DNA from: Actinoplanes siamensis
GTDB lineage: Bacteria; Actinomycetota; Actinomycetes; Mycobacteriales; Micromonosporaceae
Length of the DNA: 36,334 nucleotides
Direction of reading: 5' to 3'
Assembly: GCF_016862395.1 (NCBI RefSeq)
Contig: NZ_BOMW01000082.1
Location: 1 to 36,334, forward strand
Position 1 is the first letter of the stretch. Each line of letters starts with the position of its first letter. Below, piece by piece: positions 23,986 through 32,174 of the stretch. The notes under the pieces are model-generated. The model ran no database searches and was not told the origin of the DNA. It was given only the letters and a program-made list of their open reading frames with translations. A program made the position numbers and the translations under genes.

Positions 23986-26900
23986 GGCGGTCTCCAGCCG
24001 GCGGGCCAGCCGGGCCGGTGTCGGCGCCTCGAACAGTTCCCGCACCGAGATCTCGCTGTGGAATACCTGACGCACCTTGCTGATCAGCCGGACCGCGCGC
24101 AGCGAATGCCCGCCGGCGGCGAAAAAGTCGTCGTGCACGCCGATCCGCTCGAGACCGAGCACCTCGGCGAAGAGCCCGCGCAGGAGCTCTTCGGCCGGGG
24201 TGGCCGCCCGGTCGCCGGCGTCGGCGGCGGTTTCCGACGGCCGCACCAGGGCGGACCGGTCCACCTTGCCGTTCGGCGTCAGCGGGAACGAATCGAGCAG
24301 CACGATCTGTGCCGGGACCGCGTAGGGCGGCAGGGTTTCGGCCAGCCGCCGGCGCATGACTTCCAGATTCGGTGCCGCACCCGACACCGGCACGACGTAG
24401 GCGACCAATTGGTCGTCGGTGCCGGTCAAGTCCGCACCGGTGGCCACCGCAACCGCCTGCGCGACCGTGGAATCCCTGCTCAGCAGCCGTTCGATCTCAC
24501 CGAGCTCGATGCGATAGCCACGAACCTTCACTTGGTGATCGGCGCGGCCGGCGAAGTACAGATTGCCGTGGTTGTCCCGCCGCGCCAGGTCACCGGTGCG
24601 GTACATGCGTGAGCCGTCGGTCCGGAACGGGTTCGCCACGAATCGCTGGGCGGTGAGCCGGGGCTGGTCGCCGTAGCCGCGAGCGAGGCCGGGGCCGCTG
24701 AGGTACAGCTCCCCCACGACGCCGGGCGGCACCAGACCGAGGCGGGCATCCAGGACGTACGCGGAGATGTTGACCAGCGGCCTGCCGATAGTCGGCGGCC
24801 CGTCATCCGGGAACGGTTCCCGGCTGATCGTGGCGCAGACCGTCGACTCCGTCGGGCCGTACGCGTTGACTAGGCGTAACCGTGCCGACCATCGTCGCGC
24901 GGTGGCTCCCGGCAGTGCTTCCCCCGCCGCCACGATCGTCGTGTCGGCGGAGACCTGCTCCGGCTCCATCACGGCCAGTGCGGAGGGCGGCAGCATGACG
25001 TGCGACACCCGTCGCCGCCGGAGCAGATCGGTCAGCGTCGGTCCGGGGACCATCTCGTCGGGGTCGGCCAGCACCACGGTGGCCCCGGACAGCAACGCCG
25101 TGGAGAGCTCGGAGAACGCGGCGTCGAAGCTGGGCGAGGCGAACTGCAGAAGCCGGGCGCCCGGGCCACTCCCGTACCCCGGGATCTGCGTCGCGGCCAA
25201 ACCGGCGATGCCCGCGTGCGTCACCGCGACGCGGGACGGGCGGCCGGTCGAACCCGAGGTGTAGATGGCGTACGCCAGATGGTCCGGCAGTAGTGGCGCC
25301 CGCCGGTCGGCATCGTCCAGGTCACCGGCGGCGAAGCCGGCCAGGGACACCGCACGGGCGGCTCCGGTGCCGTCATGGAACACCACCGACTCGCCGCCAC
25401 CCACCAGTTGCAACCGTGCCGGCCCAGCCTTCGGTAGCCGCGCGGCCGCCTCGGCTGTGGTCAGCAATCGGGCCGCGCCGCTGTCGGAGAGCATGAAACG
25501 GACCCGGTCAGCCGGGTAGTCCGGGTCAACCGGAAGGTAGGCCGCGCCCGCCTTCATGATGCCCAGGATCGCCACCACGAAATCGACGGACCGGGGCAGG
25601 GCCACCGCGATCACATCCTCGGCGCCGAGGCCCGCGCCGACCAGGCACCGGGCGAGCCGGTTGGCACGCTCGTTCAGCTCCGCGTAGGACATGTCGCCGG
25701 TGGCGCTCTCCAGCGCGATCGCGTGCGGTGACCGGCGCGCCTGCGCCTCGAAGAGGACGGGGAACACGACGGGTGGCACCAAGGACGGCGAGTCGTTCCC
25801 GTCGGCCAGCAGCTTGCGACGGGTCCGGGCGTCGAGCACCTCCAGGTCGCCGACCGGCCGGTCCGGCTGGGCGAGCCCGGACTGAAGCGTCTGCACAAGT
25901 TGCGCCGCCAGCCGTTCGATGCTCACCGCGTCAAAGAGGTCGGTCGCATAGTCGACGCCGATGGTGATTCCGGTGGGTCGCCCATCCGGCGTCCGGCTCT
26001 CCCGCAGGTAGAAGGTGAGATCCATCTTGGAGCGCCCGAGGTCGGTCTTGTCGTCGACGCGCACGGTCAGGCCGGGCAGGTCGATCTGACCGAGGGCGTT
26101 CGACTCGAAGTTCAGCCCGACCTGGGCGAGAGGCGAACGTCGTACATCGCGGATCGGGTTCAGCCATTGCACGAGACGGCCGAACGGCAGGTCCTGGTGC
26201 GCCAGCGCCAGCATGTCGGTCCGGCGCACCCGATCCACCAGCTCCCGGTACGACGGGTCACCGCTGACATCGGTACGCAGGACGAGCGTATTGACGAAGA
26301 AGCCGACGACGTCCTCGAGCTCGGGCTCGGACCGGCCGTCCACCGCCGTGCTGATCGGAATGTCGTCGCCCGCCCCCAACCGGAACAGCAGGGCCGCCAG
26401 CGCGGCCTGCACGACCATGAAGACGGTCGCGTCCGCGGATGCGGCGAACCTGATAATCTCGGCGTGCGTCGAGCGATCCAGGCTGGTGTAGAAGGACGCG
26501 CCCTGGTGGGTCGGACGTGCCGGACGTGGCCGGTCCACCGGCAGCGGCAGCTCGGCGGGAAGCTCGGCGAGCACGTTCTGCCAGTGCGCCAGCTGTCGCG
26601 AGAACAACGACTCGGGGTCGTCCTCCGCGCCCAGCCGTTCCCGGTGCCACAGCACATAGTCGGCGTACTGGAGAGCGGCCGGCGGCCAGCCCGGCTCGTG
26701 CCCGGCCTGCCGGGCGGCGTAAGCGGTCCCCAGATCCCTGCCGATGAGCTGGAGTGATCGCCCGTCCGCAGCCACGTGATGGATGTTGAGCAGCAGCACA
26801 TGTGCTCGGGGACCGGTGGTGAACAGCGTCGCGTGCACGGGGATCTCGGCGGTCAGGTCGAACACGTGCCGGGCGGCCTCGGTCAGCGTTTGGGTGAGGT

Positions 26901-29900
26901 CATGCTCGTCCACGCGTGCCAGCGGCATGACGAGCGCCACCTGGTCGGCCGGCACGATGTCGGTCAGCGGATCGTCGGCGGTCTCGCGGAATCTGGTCCG
27001 CAGCGCCTCGTGCCGGCGCACCAGGTCACCGAGCGCCGCGTGCAGCGCCGCCACGTCGAGATCGCCGTCCAAATACAGCGCGAGCGGCATGTTGTAGGCC
27101 GGGCTCGGTCCCTCCATCTGCTGGACCAGCCACACGCCGCGCTGCGCGGGCGACAGCGGCACGTTCTCTCGGTCGGCCGCGCGCGGGACGACGGCTCGGG
27201 CCGTTGCGGGGGCGGCGGCCCGGGCCAGGGCGGTGAGCTTGGCGACGGTCGGAGCCCGGAACAGCGCCTCCATCGAGAGCTCCACGCCGAGCGTGGCGCG
27301 GATCCTGCTCATCAGCCGGACCGCGAGCAGCGAATGGCCGCCGATCTCGAAGAAGTTCTCGTGCCGTTCGACCCGGGTCCGGCCGAGCACCTCGGCGAAG
27401 ACGTCGCGGACCGTGTGCTCCCAATGGTCGCGCGGGCCGTTGTCGGCGTCCGCCGGCTCCGGGCGCGGCAGGGCAGTGAAGTCGAGAATGCCGTCCGCGG
27501 TGTACGGGGGCCGGTGCAGCAGCACGATCTCGGCGGGCAGGCGGCCGGCGGACAGGCGCTCGGCGAGGCGCTTCCGGATGGTGACGAGGATTCCACTGGT
27601 CGACGGGCGGACGTACGGCTGATTGGTGCCGGGTCCCCCGGGCATGCCTCGGTAGGTGCCGTCGAGCGTCGCGTCACCGAGCTGGTCCCGGTCCACCAGG
27701 ACCAGGTCGATCCGCTCGGGATCGTCGGCGCACCAGGTCGGCACCGCCTCGTACCCCGTGCCGTCGTCGCCGAGGGCGAGCAGCGCGGAGAGCTCCGGTC
27801 CGGGCGGCAAGCCGTCCTCGCCGGCTTCGCGGAGCCGGTCGGCGGCCTGCCGGATGCGTTCGTTCGGGATGCCCGTCACCCGCAGACAGGCCGGCCGATC
27901 GCCGGCGATCAGTGCCCCGATCTCCGCGACCGATTCAACGTCCGTACCCCAGCTGATCTCCGGTGCGGCCGCGACCGGGTAGACCCGCTCGGGTGCGAAG
28001 TGCAGCACCACGTCGAAGCGGTACCGGCTCATCTCGTTGAGGTGCCGGGCCCGCTTGATCCGGACGTCCACCGCCACCTCGTCGGGCCGATCGGCCAGGT
28101 AGCCGGCGAGGAACCCGGGCTCGACGAGCAGTTCCTCCTCTTGGGCGACGGCGAGGTCGAGTTCGGCGCCCGTCACGCCTGCCGGTTTCAGTTCGGCGTG
28201 GAAATGCCGGAGCAGGTGAAGGTTCCGGAGATCGCCGAGGATGAGCCGGCCGTGTGGCGCCACCAGCGTCCGGACCGAGTCGAGAACGCCGACCAGGTAG
28301 TCGGTGTCCGGGAAGTACTGGACCACCGAGTTGATGACGACGGTGTCGAAGTGACCCGGGGGAAGGCCACTGATGTCGTGGGCCGCCTGATGCCGCAGCT
28401 GGATCCGGTCGCCGGTGTCGCCCAGCTCGGCGCGCAGTCGTTCGACCGCCGCGCCGGACACATCCGTACCCCAGTACGTATCGGCGGCCGATGCGACCCG
28501 GGACAGCAACAGACCGGTACCGACACCGATCTCCAGCACCCGCCCCGGACGCTGGGCCAGGATCACGTCAACGATGCCGTCGCGCCACTCACGCATCTCC
28601 GCCTCGGCGATGCGCTCGCCCGAGTAACTGCTGCGCCAACCGGCGAAGTCGGCTTCCGGAGCCGCGCGTTCCGCACCTCGGTAGGTGGCGTCGAAGACGT
28701 CGCCCCACTGCTGGACCGCCTGCTCGCGATCCGGTTCGGTCACCTCGTCGGTCCGCAGCACGACATAGGCGATCGGCTGCTCATCGCCGAGGAACTGGAT
28801 CGCCGTCGCCCACGCGACCTCGTCCAGCTCCGACAACGCCGTCTGAAGGCCGGACACCACCCGAGGACCGTCGCCGCCCACCCGGGGCAGCACGTCGACT
28901 GTCCGGTCCGGCCGCCACCGGGCGCGCAGACCGGTACCGACCATCCGGTTACCGGGCGGTCCGACCGGTGCCGCCACCCAGGTCACGGCGGTCTCGCCGG
29001 GCTGTCCCGGGTACGCGGCTCCGGCACCGGCCAGGTAAAGATCGCCCGGCATGCCGACAGGCACCGGGCGCAGGTCCGGTCCGAGCACGACGGCATCGAC
29101 GCCCGGCACGGGCTGCACCCGGTCGGCGGCGTCCACGGTGAGCCAGGTCGCCACCGGGCCCAGGTCCGCCAGAGGCGCCGCGACAGCGGGCTGCTCGGAG
29201 CGGGTCACGTCGACGCTACGCCCGGCCGCCAGTTCGCCGAGCGCGCGCACCAGACGACACCCCGACGTCCCGGCGTGCACGGCGGTGGATAACGCGGACG
29301 GGTTCAACGCCACCCACCGACCGGCTACGGCGACAAGCAGATCACCGGTCCGGCCGGGAGCCGGCAGCGCGGTCGGCGTCGCGGTTCGCAGGTCGTCGAT
29401 CAGGACCGGCACGGTCGTCCAACCGGCCTCGGCCAGGTCTTCCCGGCACAGCTCCGAGGAGATCACCAGGTCGATGGCGGTCCGCTCGGCGGGCGATTCG
29501 AAAGCGCCGTGCTCGTCCGGCTCGGCTACCAGGCAATCGGCCCCGGTGTTGAGCGCCGCCAGCACGGCGATCAGCTGATCTGACCCGAACGGGAGCGCGA
29601 CGGCGACGGTACGGCCCGGACCCGCATGCCGGGCTGACAGTCCGGCAGCGACCCGTTCGACGCGCGTCTGCAGTTCTTCGAATCCGATCCGGGTCCAATC
29701 ATCGAGCACTGCCGGGTCGGTGCCTTGCTGCTCCGCGATCCGCGCGAGCAGCCGCGGCACGGCCGGCTGGCCGACAACCGTCTCGTGCGCCCCAATCGCC
29801 GACCGTGGACGCAGGTCCGACAGCATCCGTTCGGGATTCTCCGAGATCACGGCCAGGAGCTGCGCGAAGTTTTCGACGAATGACCGCATGGACCATTCCG

Positions 29901-31233
29901 CGAACAGGTCGGTGCTGTACCGGACGGAACCGGCCAGTTCCGCCCCGTCGGTCTGCAGCCGCATCTCCATGTCGAAGCCGAGCGTGTTCGCCTCGCCGCG
30001 CACCTGCTGCAGGCGCAGGCCAGGCATTTCCGGCGTTTGGTCCTCGCGGCCGCCCTGGAACAGCACCTGGAAGATCGGGTTCCGACTGAGATCGCGATGC
30101 GTGACGAGGGAGCGGACCATCTGGTCAAACGGAAGGTCCTGGTGGCCGTACGCGTCCAGCGCGACATCGCGCAGCCGGCCCAGCAGCGCCCCGAAGCTCG
30201 GGTCGCCGGTCCACCGCAGACGCAGCGGAATCTCGTTCGCGCACAGGCCCATCATGTTCTCGATCTCCGGCCGGGTCCGTCCGGCGATCGGCGATCCGGT
30301 GACGATGTCCGTGCGGCCGGTGTAGTACGACAGCAGCACGTCGAACGCGGTCTGCGTCACCATGAAAAGGCTGGCGTTGTACCGGCGGCCGATGTCCCGC
30401 AACCGCGCTGTCACCTCGGCGGGCACGATAAAGTCGAGGCGGTTGCCGCGACCACTCGGGACCGGCGGTCGCGGGGCGTCCGTGGGCAGGTCCAGCGTGG
30501 CGGGCGCACCGGACAGCGCCCGCTTCCAGAACTGCCGCTGCTCGTCGGCATCGGGCGTGGCCAGCCAGGCGGCCTGCGCGGTCGCGTAGTCGGCGTAATG
30601 CATGGCAGACGGCACCGGCGGTTCGGCCGCCCCGGTACGGAACGCGGCGTAGAGCGAACCCAGCTCACGCCAGAAGACGTCCATCGACCAGCCGTCGACG
30701 ACGATGTGGTGGAACAGGATGAGGAACAGGTGCCGGTCCGGGCCGAGCCGAAGCAGACGGAGCCGGACCAGCGGGTCCTTTCCCAGGTCGTACGGCAGCA
30801 GCACCTCGCGGTCCAGCAGTGCCAGTGCCTCCGTTTCGGCGTCGGCCAGGGACCGGTCGGACCAGTCGTCGACCACCAGTTCCGGTCCGGTCTCGCCGAC
30901 CACCTGGTACGGCTCGCCGTCCTCATCGCGGAAGTTGGTACGCAGCACGGCATGACGACGGACGACCCCGTCGACCGCCCGGCTGAACGCCGTCACGTCC
31001 AGCTCACCGTCGACGCGCCACAGATAGTCCAGGTTGTACGCGGGCGAGTCCGGGTCGAGCCGGTGCAGGAACCACAGGCGATGCTGGGCGCTCGACAGCG
31101 GCACCCGACCCCGGTCGGGCCGCGCGACCGCGGACCGCTCGGTGGCAACCTCCGGCTGTTGACCGGCAGCGGGCCGCCGACCGCGAAGTCGGGCCTCGAT
31201 CAGGGCCAGCCTTTCCGGAGTCATCGATTCCAC
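20038..31233 (-). CDS. NRPS, three modules with thioesterase: C-A(dead)-MT-T-C-A-T-C-A-T-TE
   Basis: A 3731-residue NRPS ending in a type I thioesterase, so it makes the last three elongation steps and releases the product. Condensation motifs are HHIVVDGWS near 174, HHVAADGRS near 1485 and HHIAGDGES near 2557. Carrier serines are about 1301, 2377 and 3437 (GGHSL each). Module 1 carries a gutted A domain with an embedded methyltransferase. Modules 2 and 3 have full A domains, with pockets read as D-A-S-M-V-A-A-V-C-K (aromatic type) and D-L-T-K-V-G-H-I-G-K (aspartate). The thioesterase has GWSFGG with Ser near 3566, Asp in ILDGFP and His in STHGGM. I chose GTG 31233 because GGAGAGG lies 7 nt upstream; the longer frame to 31362 would run through the operator at 31337-31352. 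First gene of its operon. Confidence 0.94.
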   Translation of the reverse strand: MESMTPERLALIEARLRGRRPAAGQQPEVATERSAVARPDRGRVPLSSAQHRLWFLHRLDPDSPAYNLDYLWRVDGELDVTAFSRAVDGVVRRHAVLRTNFRDEDGEPYQVVGETGPELVVDDWSDRSLADAETEALALLDREVLLPYDLGKDPLVRLRLLRLGPDRHLFLILFHHIVVDGWSMDVFWRELGSLYAAFRTGAAEPPVPSAMHYADYATAQAAWLATPDADEQRQFWKRALSGAPATLDLPTDAPRPPVPSGRGNRLDFIVPAEVTARLRDIGRRYNASLFMVTQTAFDVLLSYYTGRTDIVTGSPIAGRTRPEIENMMGLCANEIPLRLRWTGDPSFGALLGRLRDVALDAYGHQDLPFDQMVRSLVTHRDLSRNPIFQVLFQGGREDQTPEMPGLRLQQVRGEANTLGFDMEMRLQTDGAELAGSVRYSTDLFAEWSMRSFVENFAQLLAVISENPERMLSDLRPRSAIGAHETVVGQPAVPRLLARIAEQQGTDPAVLDDWTRIGFEELQTRVERVAAGLSARHAGPGRTVAVALPFGSDQLIAVLAALNTGADCLVAEPDEHGAFESPAERTAIDLVISSELCREDLAEAGWTTVPVLIDDLRTATPTALPAPGRTGDLLVAVAGRWVALNPSALSTAVHAGTSGCRLVRALGELAAGRSVDVTRSEQPAVAAPLADLGPVATWLTVDAADRVQPVPGVDAVVLGPDLRPVPVGMPGDLYLAGAGAAYPGQPGETAVTWVAAPVGPPGNRMVGTGLRARWRPDRTVDVLPRVGGDGPRVVSGLQTALSELDEVAWATAIQFLGDEQPIAYVVLRTDEVTEPDREQAVQQWGDVFDATYRGAERAAPEADFAGWRSSYSGERIAEAEMREWRDGIVDVILAQRPGRVLEIGVGTGLLLSRVASAADTYWGTDVSGAAVERLRAELGDTGDRIQLRHQAAHDISGLPPGHFDTVVINSVVQYFPDTDYLVGVLDSVRTLVAPHGRLILGDLRNLHLLRHFHAELKPAGVTGAELDLAVAQEEELLVEPGFLAGYLADRPDEVAVDVRIKRARHLNEMSRYRFDVVLHFAPERVYPVAAAPEISWGTDVESVAEIGALIAGDRPACLRVTGIPNERIRQAADRLREAGEDGLPPGPELSALLALGDDGTGYEAVPTWCADDPERIDLVLVDRDQLGDATLDGTYRGMPGGPGTNQPYVRPSTSGILVTIRKRLAERLSAGRLPAEIVLLHRPPYTADGILDFTALPRPEPADADNGPRDHWEHTVRDVFAEVLGRTRVERHENFFEIGGHSLLAVRLMSRIRATLGVELSMEALFRAPTVAKLTALARAAAPATARAVVPRAADRENVPLSPAQRGVWLVQQMEGPSPAYNMPLALYLDGDLDVAALHAALGDLVRRHEALRTRFRETADDPLTDIVPADQVALVMPLARVDEHDLTQTLTEAARHVFDLTAEIPVHATLFTTGPRAHVLLLNIHHVAADGRSLQLIGRDLGTAYAARQAGHEPGWPPAALQYADYVLWHRERLGAEDDPESLFSRQLAHWQNVLAELPAELPLPVDRPRPARPTHQGASFYTSLDRSTHAEIIRFAASADATVFMVVQAALAALLFRLGAGDDIPISTAVDGRSEPELEDVVGFFVNTLVLRTDVSGDPSYRELVDRVRRTDMLALAHQDLPFGRLVQWLNPIRDVRRSPLAQVGLNFESNALGQIDLPGLTVRVDDKTDLGRSKMDLTFYLRESRTPDGRPTGITIGVDYATDLFDAVSIERLAAQLVQTLQSGLAQPDRPVGDLEVLDARTRRKLLADGNDSPSLVPPVVFPVLFEAQARRSPHAIALESATGDMSYAELNERANRLARCLVGAGLGAEDVIAVALPRSVDFVVAILGIMKAGAAYLPVDPDYPADRVRFMLSDSGAARLLTTAEAAARLPKAGPARLQLVGGGESVVFHDGTGAARAVSLAGFAAGDLDDADRRAPLLPDHLAYAIYTSGSTGRPSRVAVTHAGIAGLAATQIPGYGSGPGARLLQFASPSFDAAFSELSTALLSGATVVLADPDEMVPGPTLTDLLRRRRVSHVMLPPSALAVMEPEQVSADTTIVAAGEALPGATARRWSARLRLVNAYGPTESTVCATISREPFPDDGPPTIGRPLVNISAYVLDARLGLVPPGVVGELYLSGPGLARGYGDQPRLTAQRFVANPFRTDGSRMYRTGDLARRDNHGNLYFAGRADHQVKVRGYRIELGEIERLLSRDSTVAQAVAVATGADLTGTDDQLVAYVVPVSGAAPNLEVMRRRLAETLPPYAVPAQIVLLDSFPLTPNGKVDRSALVRPSETAADAGDRAATPAEELLRGLFAEVLGLERIGVHDDFFAAGGHSLRAVRLISKVRQVFHSEISVRELFEAPTPARLARRLETAGPERPPVVAGRRPESLPLSYAQLRLWFLDQFEGSATTYNMPVAYRLTGQLDRAALTTALNDVVARHESLRTVFRTVDGRPVQVVLPPGPVPLELREVTERNLAAATEEAVGHRFDLSAEIPLRVSLFRISPWEHVLVLLFHHIAGDGESVRRFHDDLNIAYRARRHGRAPDWAPLPVQYADYALWQRNLLGDAGDPDSLLAQQLAFWRSALDGAPAELSYPTDRLRPVVATYRGAAVHQDLPDELHRALLRVARATGTTMSMVMHAALAALLSRLGAGTDLPIGTPTAGRLDEGLDPLIGFFVNTLVLRIDVAGDPSFTELLGRVRETSLAAYGNQDVPFERIVEELNPPRTLNRQPLFQVLMQVLIGSDAEAALDLPDVATADLPVTHQMEKFDLSFAVHVRMTDEGEPGPLRVWARYALDLFEDSTVRTMLDRLAALLTSVAADPHAPVSTLEIFTEGERDRLRTDWNDTAAPIARPGTVVQLFEEQVEMRPDATALVCPDAVRLTYRELDDRSNRLAHDLIARGIGPESVVGFCLPRGAETVTAILAVWKAGAAYVPIDPAYPADRITFILQDSRAAALIRSHDLAADLAVIGMEEIVLDADVTVVPPGGGPGRPAVRVAPANLAYIIYTSGSTGRPKGVAVTHASVANYVAFVPDRMALGRAGGRYALLQAQYTDLGNTILFSSLATGGELHVLPADEVTDPAAVAAYLATHDIDYLKAVPSHLVALTGPDMRVVLPNRSVVLGGEAVPSAWLADLLAVAGDRTVYNHYGPTEATIGCVTEHLTDDLIRDGVVPLGTPAPNTRIYILDEWLRPVPTGVVGELYVAGDGLARGYMSRPGMTAERFVACPFETSRRMYRTGDCAHWRGDGRIVFDGRVDDQVKVRGFRIEPGEVQAALVSHPAVAQAAVVVREGGTGARLVGYAVPAQPDLSAEAIRDHLSRTLPQHMIPAAVVLLDALPLTSNGKLNRRLLPEPEIAVSGGRAPANDRERLLCEMFAEVLGLPVVGPDDNFFALGGHSLLAVELISRVRSEFGGEMPVRTVFEAPTAVLMAASLRRNQPDGAMAPMLALRASGTLPPLFCVHPAIGLSWCYTGLLRYLDPDQPVYGLQARGFTDPGGPRSFDEMADDYLAEIRAVQPHGPYSLLGWSFGGLMAHALAVRLREVGEDVEFVGILDGFPSVSGVDRYELAYDDPDVRPAIAASIGRDPADPRSLLAELSPDAGDRLNRVFVDLHNLRGTFTSGIFDGSVVQFVASRDHENRGENDLWRRYVTGAVEVHEIDSTHGGMTDPVPMAVIGPIVAGHLARRSSRRKAT
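23986..27213 (-). other. NRPS module 4: C, A (aromatic-type code), T
   Basis: Pocket segments SFDAAFSELS, VSHVMLPPS, TIVAAGEA and NAYGPTESTVCA give D-A-S-M-V-A-A-V-C-K, closest to Phe and Tyr codes such as D-A-S-T-V-A-A-V-C-K. p-Aminophenylalanine from the pap genes, or a methylated form, is the natural candidate. The A3 loop reads YTSGSTGRPSRVAVTH: the usual Pro-Lys-Gly is Pro-Ser-Arg, an odd change in the phosphate-binding loop. Confidence 0.72.
27214..31233 (-). other. NRPS module 3: C - degenerate A - methyltransferase - T
   Basis: The C domain is complete. Residues about 490-855 keep the outline of an A domain: an IGFEELQTRVERVA start, an LAALNTGADCLVAEP segment, and GDLYLAGAGAAY followed by GPPGNRMVGTGLRARWRPD. 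But the A3 TSGSTG loop and the A5 GPTE motif are absent, the TGD Asp is replaced, and only about 365 residues remain. Residues about 855-1090 are a SAM methyltransferase with VLEIGVGTGLLLSRV, YWGTDVSG and INSVVQYFPD. The A10 region at about 1238 is also altered (TADGILDFTAL, without the usual Asn-Gly-Lys). The T domain is normal. Embedded methyltransferases of this kind usually N-methylate the carrier-bound amino acid. The module cannot activate its own substrate by any motif I can see. Confidence 0.82.
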
Positions 31234-31336
31234 GTGGGTTCCTCTCCGCCGCGTCAGATCGATGGCCAACCTACGGCAACCACCATTGACATTCGGCCGG
31301 TCGAGAACGAGCACTCTCCCCGGTTCCATTGGTTCT

Positions 31337-31352
31337 GTCTCGCCGGCGAGAC
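31337..31352. promoter_or_regulatory. Putative LmbU-type operator 4 (perfect palindrome)
   Basis: GTCTCGCCGGCGAGAC, a perfect 16-bp palindrome and the best copy in the window. It sits 104 bp upstream of the NRPS operon start codon. Confidence 0.72.
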
Positions 31353-31534
31353 GATGTTCCACAGTGGTACGGGAAACGCGCTGGAAGGTGCGGTAATGGC
31401 GACGTTCCCGGTACCCAATCGACCGTACGGAATCCTGATTCGCATAGCGCTGCTGATCCAGCGTCCGGCCACCTGAACTGCAGGCCGGCGACGCGAACCC
31501 CGGTCGATATCGTCACCTCACCCCTCGCCGCTTC

Positions 31535-31550
31535 GTCCCGCCGGCGAGAC
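31535..31550. promoter_or_regulatory. Putative LmbU-type operator 5
   Basis: GTCCCGCCGGCGAGAC, 15 of 16 matches to the palindrome, on the pap side of the divergent region. Confidence 0.66.
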
Positions 31551-31836
31551 AGGGCATCGATCGGCCCCGTCCAGCCCAACCTCGGATCGCTATTCTTACG
31601 GCGCCGTGGCATCGTCGGCGAAGCCTGAAAATGGCGCTAAAGGTCGCACCAGCCAAGTCGGATCACGCACTCGAAATCGCGCGCCTGATTATCGCGGCAC
31701 AAGCCGCCAGGCGTCACACGGCACGTATCACAGAACATTTATCAGGTGGTGGGGAAGCTGCTCTGCTCCGGAGCCGCAGTCCGTTGTACGGCGTCGGTTG
31801 ATGCCGGGATAGGTGGGACTACATGGTGAATCACTC

Positions 31837-32139
31837 ATGACCGGCGCACCTGATCTGGCCCAGCTCCGAGTGGAGCTCGACGAGCTCGACGCGGAACTGC
31901 GCGACGTGCTCCGCCGCCGGCTTCATCAATGCGTCCGCATCGGTCGCTACAAGCAGGAGAACGACATTTCCGTCATGCAGCCGGACCGGGTCAGCGCCGT
32001 CCGGGAGGGCGCCGCGGCATACGCCGCCGCACACGGCCTGGATCCCGACTTCCTGCGCCAGTTGTACGACCTCATCATCGCCGAGGCCTGCCGCCTCGAG
32101 GATCAACTGATGGCGGAGACCGGCGCACCGCGCTCGTGA
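31837..32139 (+). CDS. papB: 4-amino-4-deoxychorismate mutase PapB
   Basis: A 100-residue AroQ-fold mutase. It has the helix LRVELDELDAELRDVLRRRL, RIGRYKQENDISVMQPDRV, then FLRQLYDLIIAEACRLEDQLM. The Ile-x-Val-Met-Gln-Pro-Asp-Arg-Val segment is the pattern I associate with PapB-type enzymes of p-aminophenylalanine pathways (pristinamycin, chloramphenicol) as opposed to ordinary chorismate mutase. It rearranges 4-amino-4-deoxychorismate to 4-amino-4-deoxyprephenate. The start ATG 31837 has a modest GGTGAA upstream. It is the first gene of the papB-papA-papC-ligase operon. An ordinary chorismate mutase is unlikely given the papA and papC partners. Confidence 0.87.
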   Translation: MTGAPDLAQLRVELDELDAELRDVLRRRLHQCVRIGRYKQENDISVMQPDRVSAVREGAAAYAAAHGLDPDFLRQLYDLIIAEACRLEDQLMAETGAPRS

Positions 32140-32174
32140 CGTCGGCAATCGAACTGCCAGAGAGGCCGGGCAGC

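Larger units (their letters stand above)
31234..31836. other. Divergent control region between the NRPS and pap operons
   Basis: No gene is supported. The region holds two operator copies, at 31337-31352 (104 bp before the NRPS start) and at 31535-31550 (286 bp before papB). The stretch from 31551 to 31836 must hold the pap promoter; I see no clear -35/-10 pair. Confidence 0.6.

Noticed and set aside
20926..24612. A 1228-codon open frame on the plus strand opposite the large NRPS
   Set aside because: It is the mirror of NRPS codons in high-GC DNA: the protein is rich in Arg, His, Gln, Gly and Val with no family similarity, while the minus strand has clear C, A and T motifs.
26776..29292. An 838-codon plus-strand open frame opposite the NRPS methyltransferase module
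   Set aside because: Low-complexity composition and no motifs; it is a shadow of the real minus-strand gene.
31234..31362. Extension of the large NRPS to 31362
   Set aside because: It would place the best operator copy inside the gene and has no ribosome-binding site; GTG 31233 does.
31929..32174. Upstream extension of papA through papB
   Set aside because: The frame is open but it is the out-of-phase reading of papB; the amidotransferase domain starts cleanly at ATG 32175.
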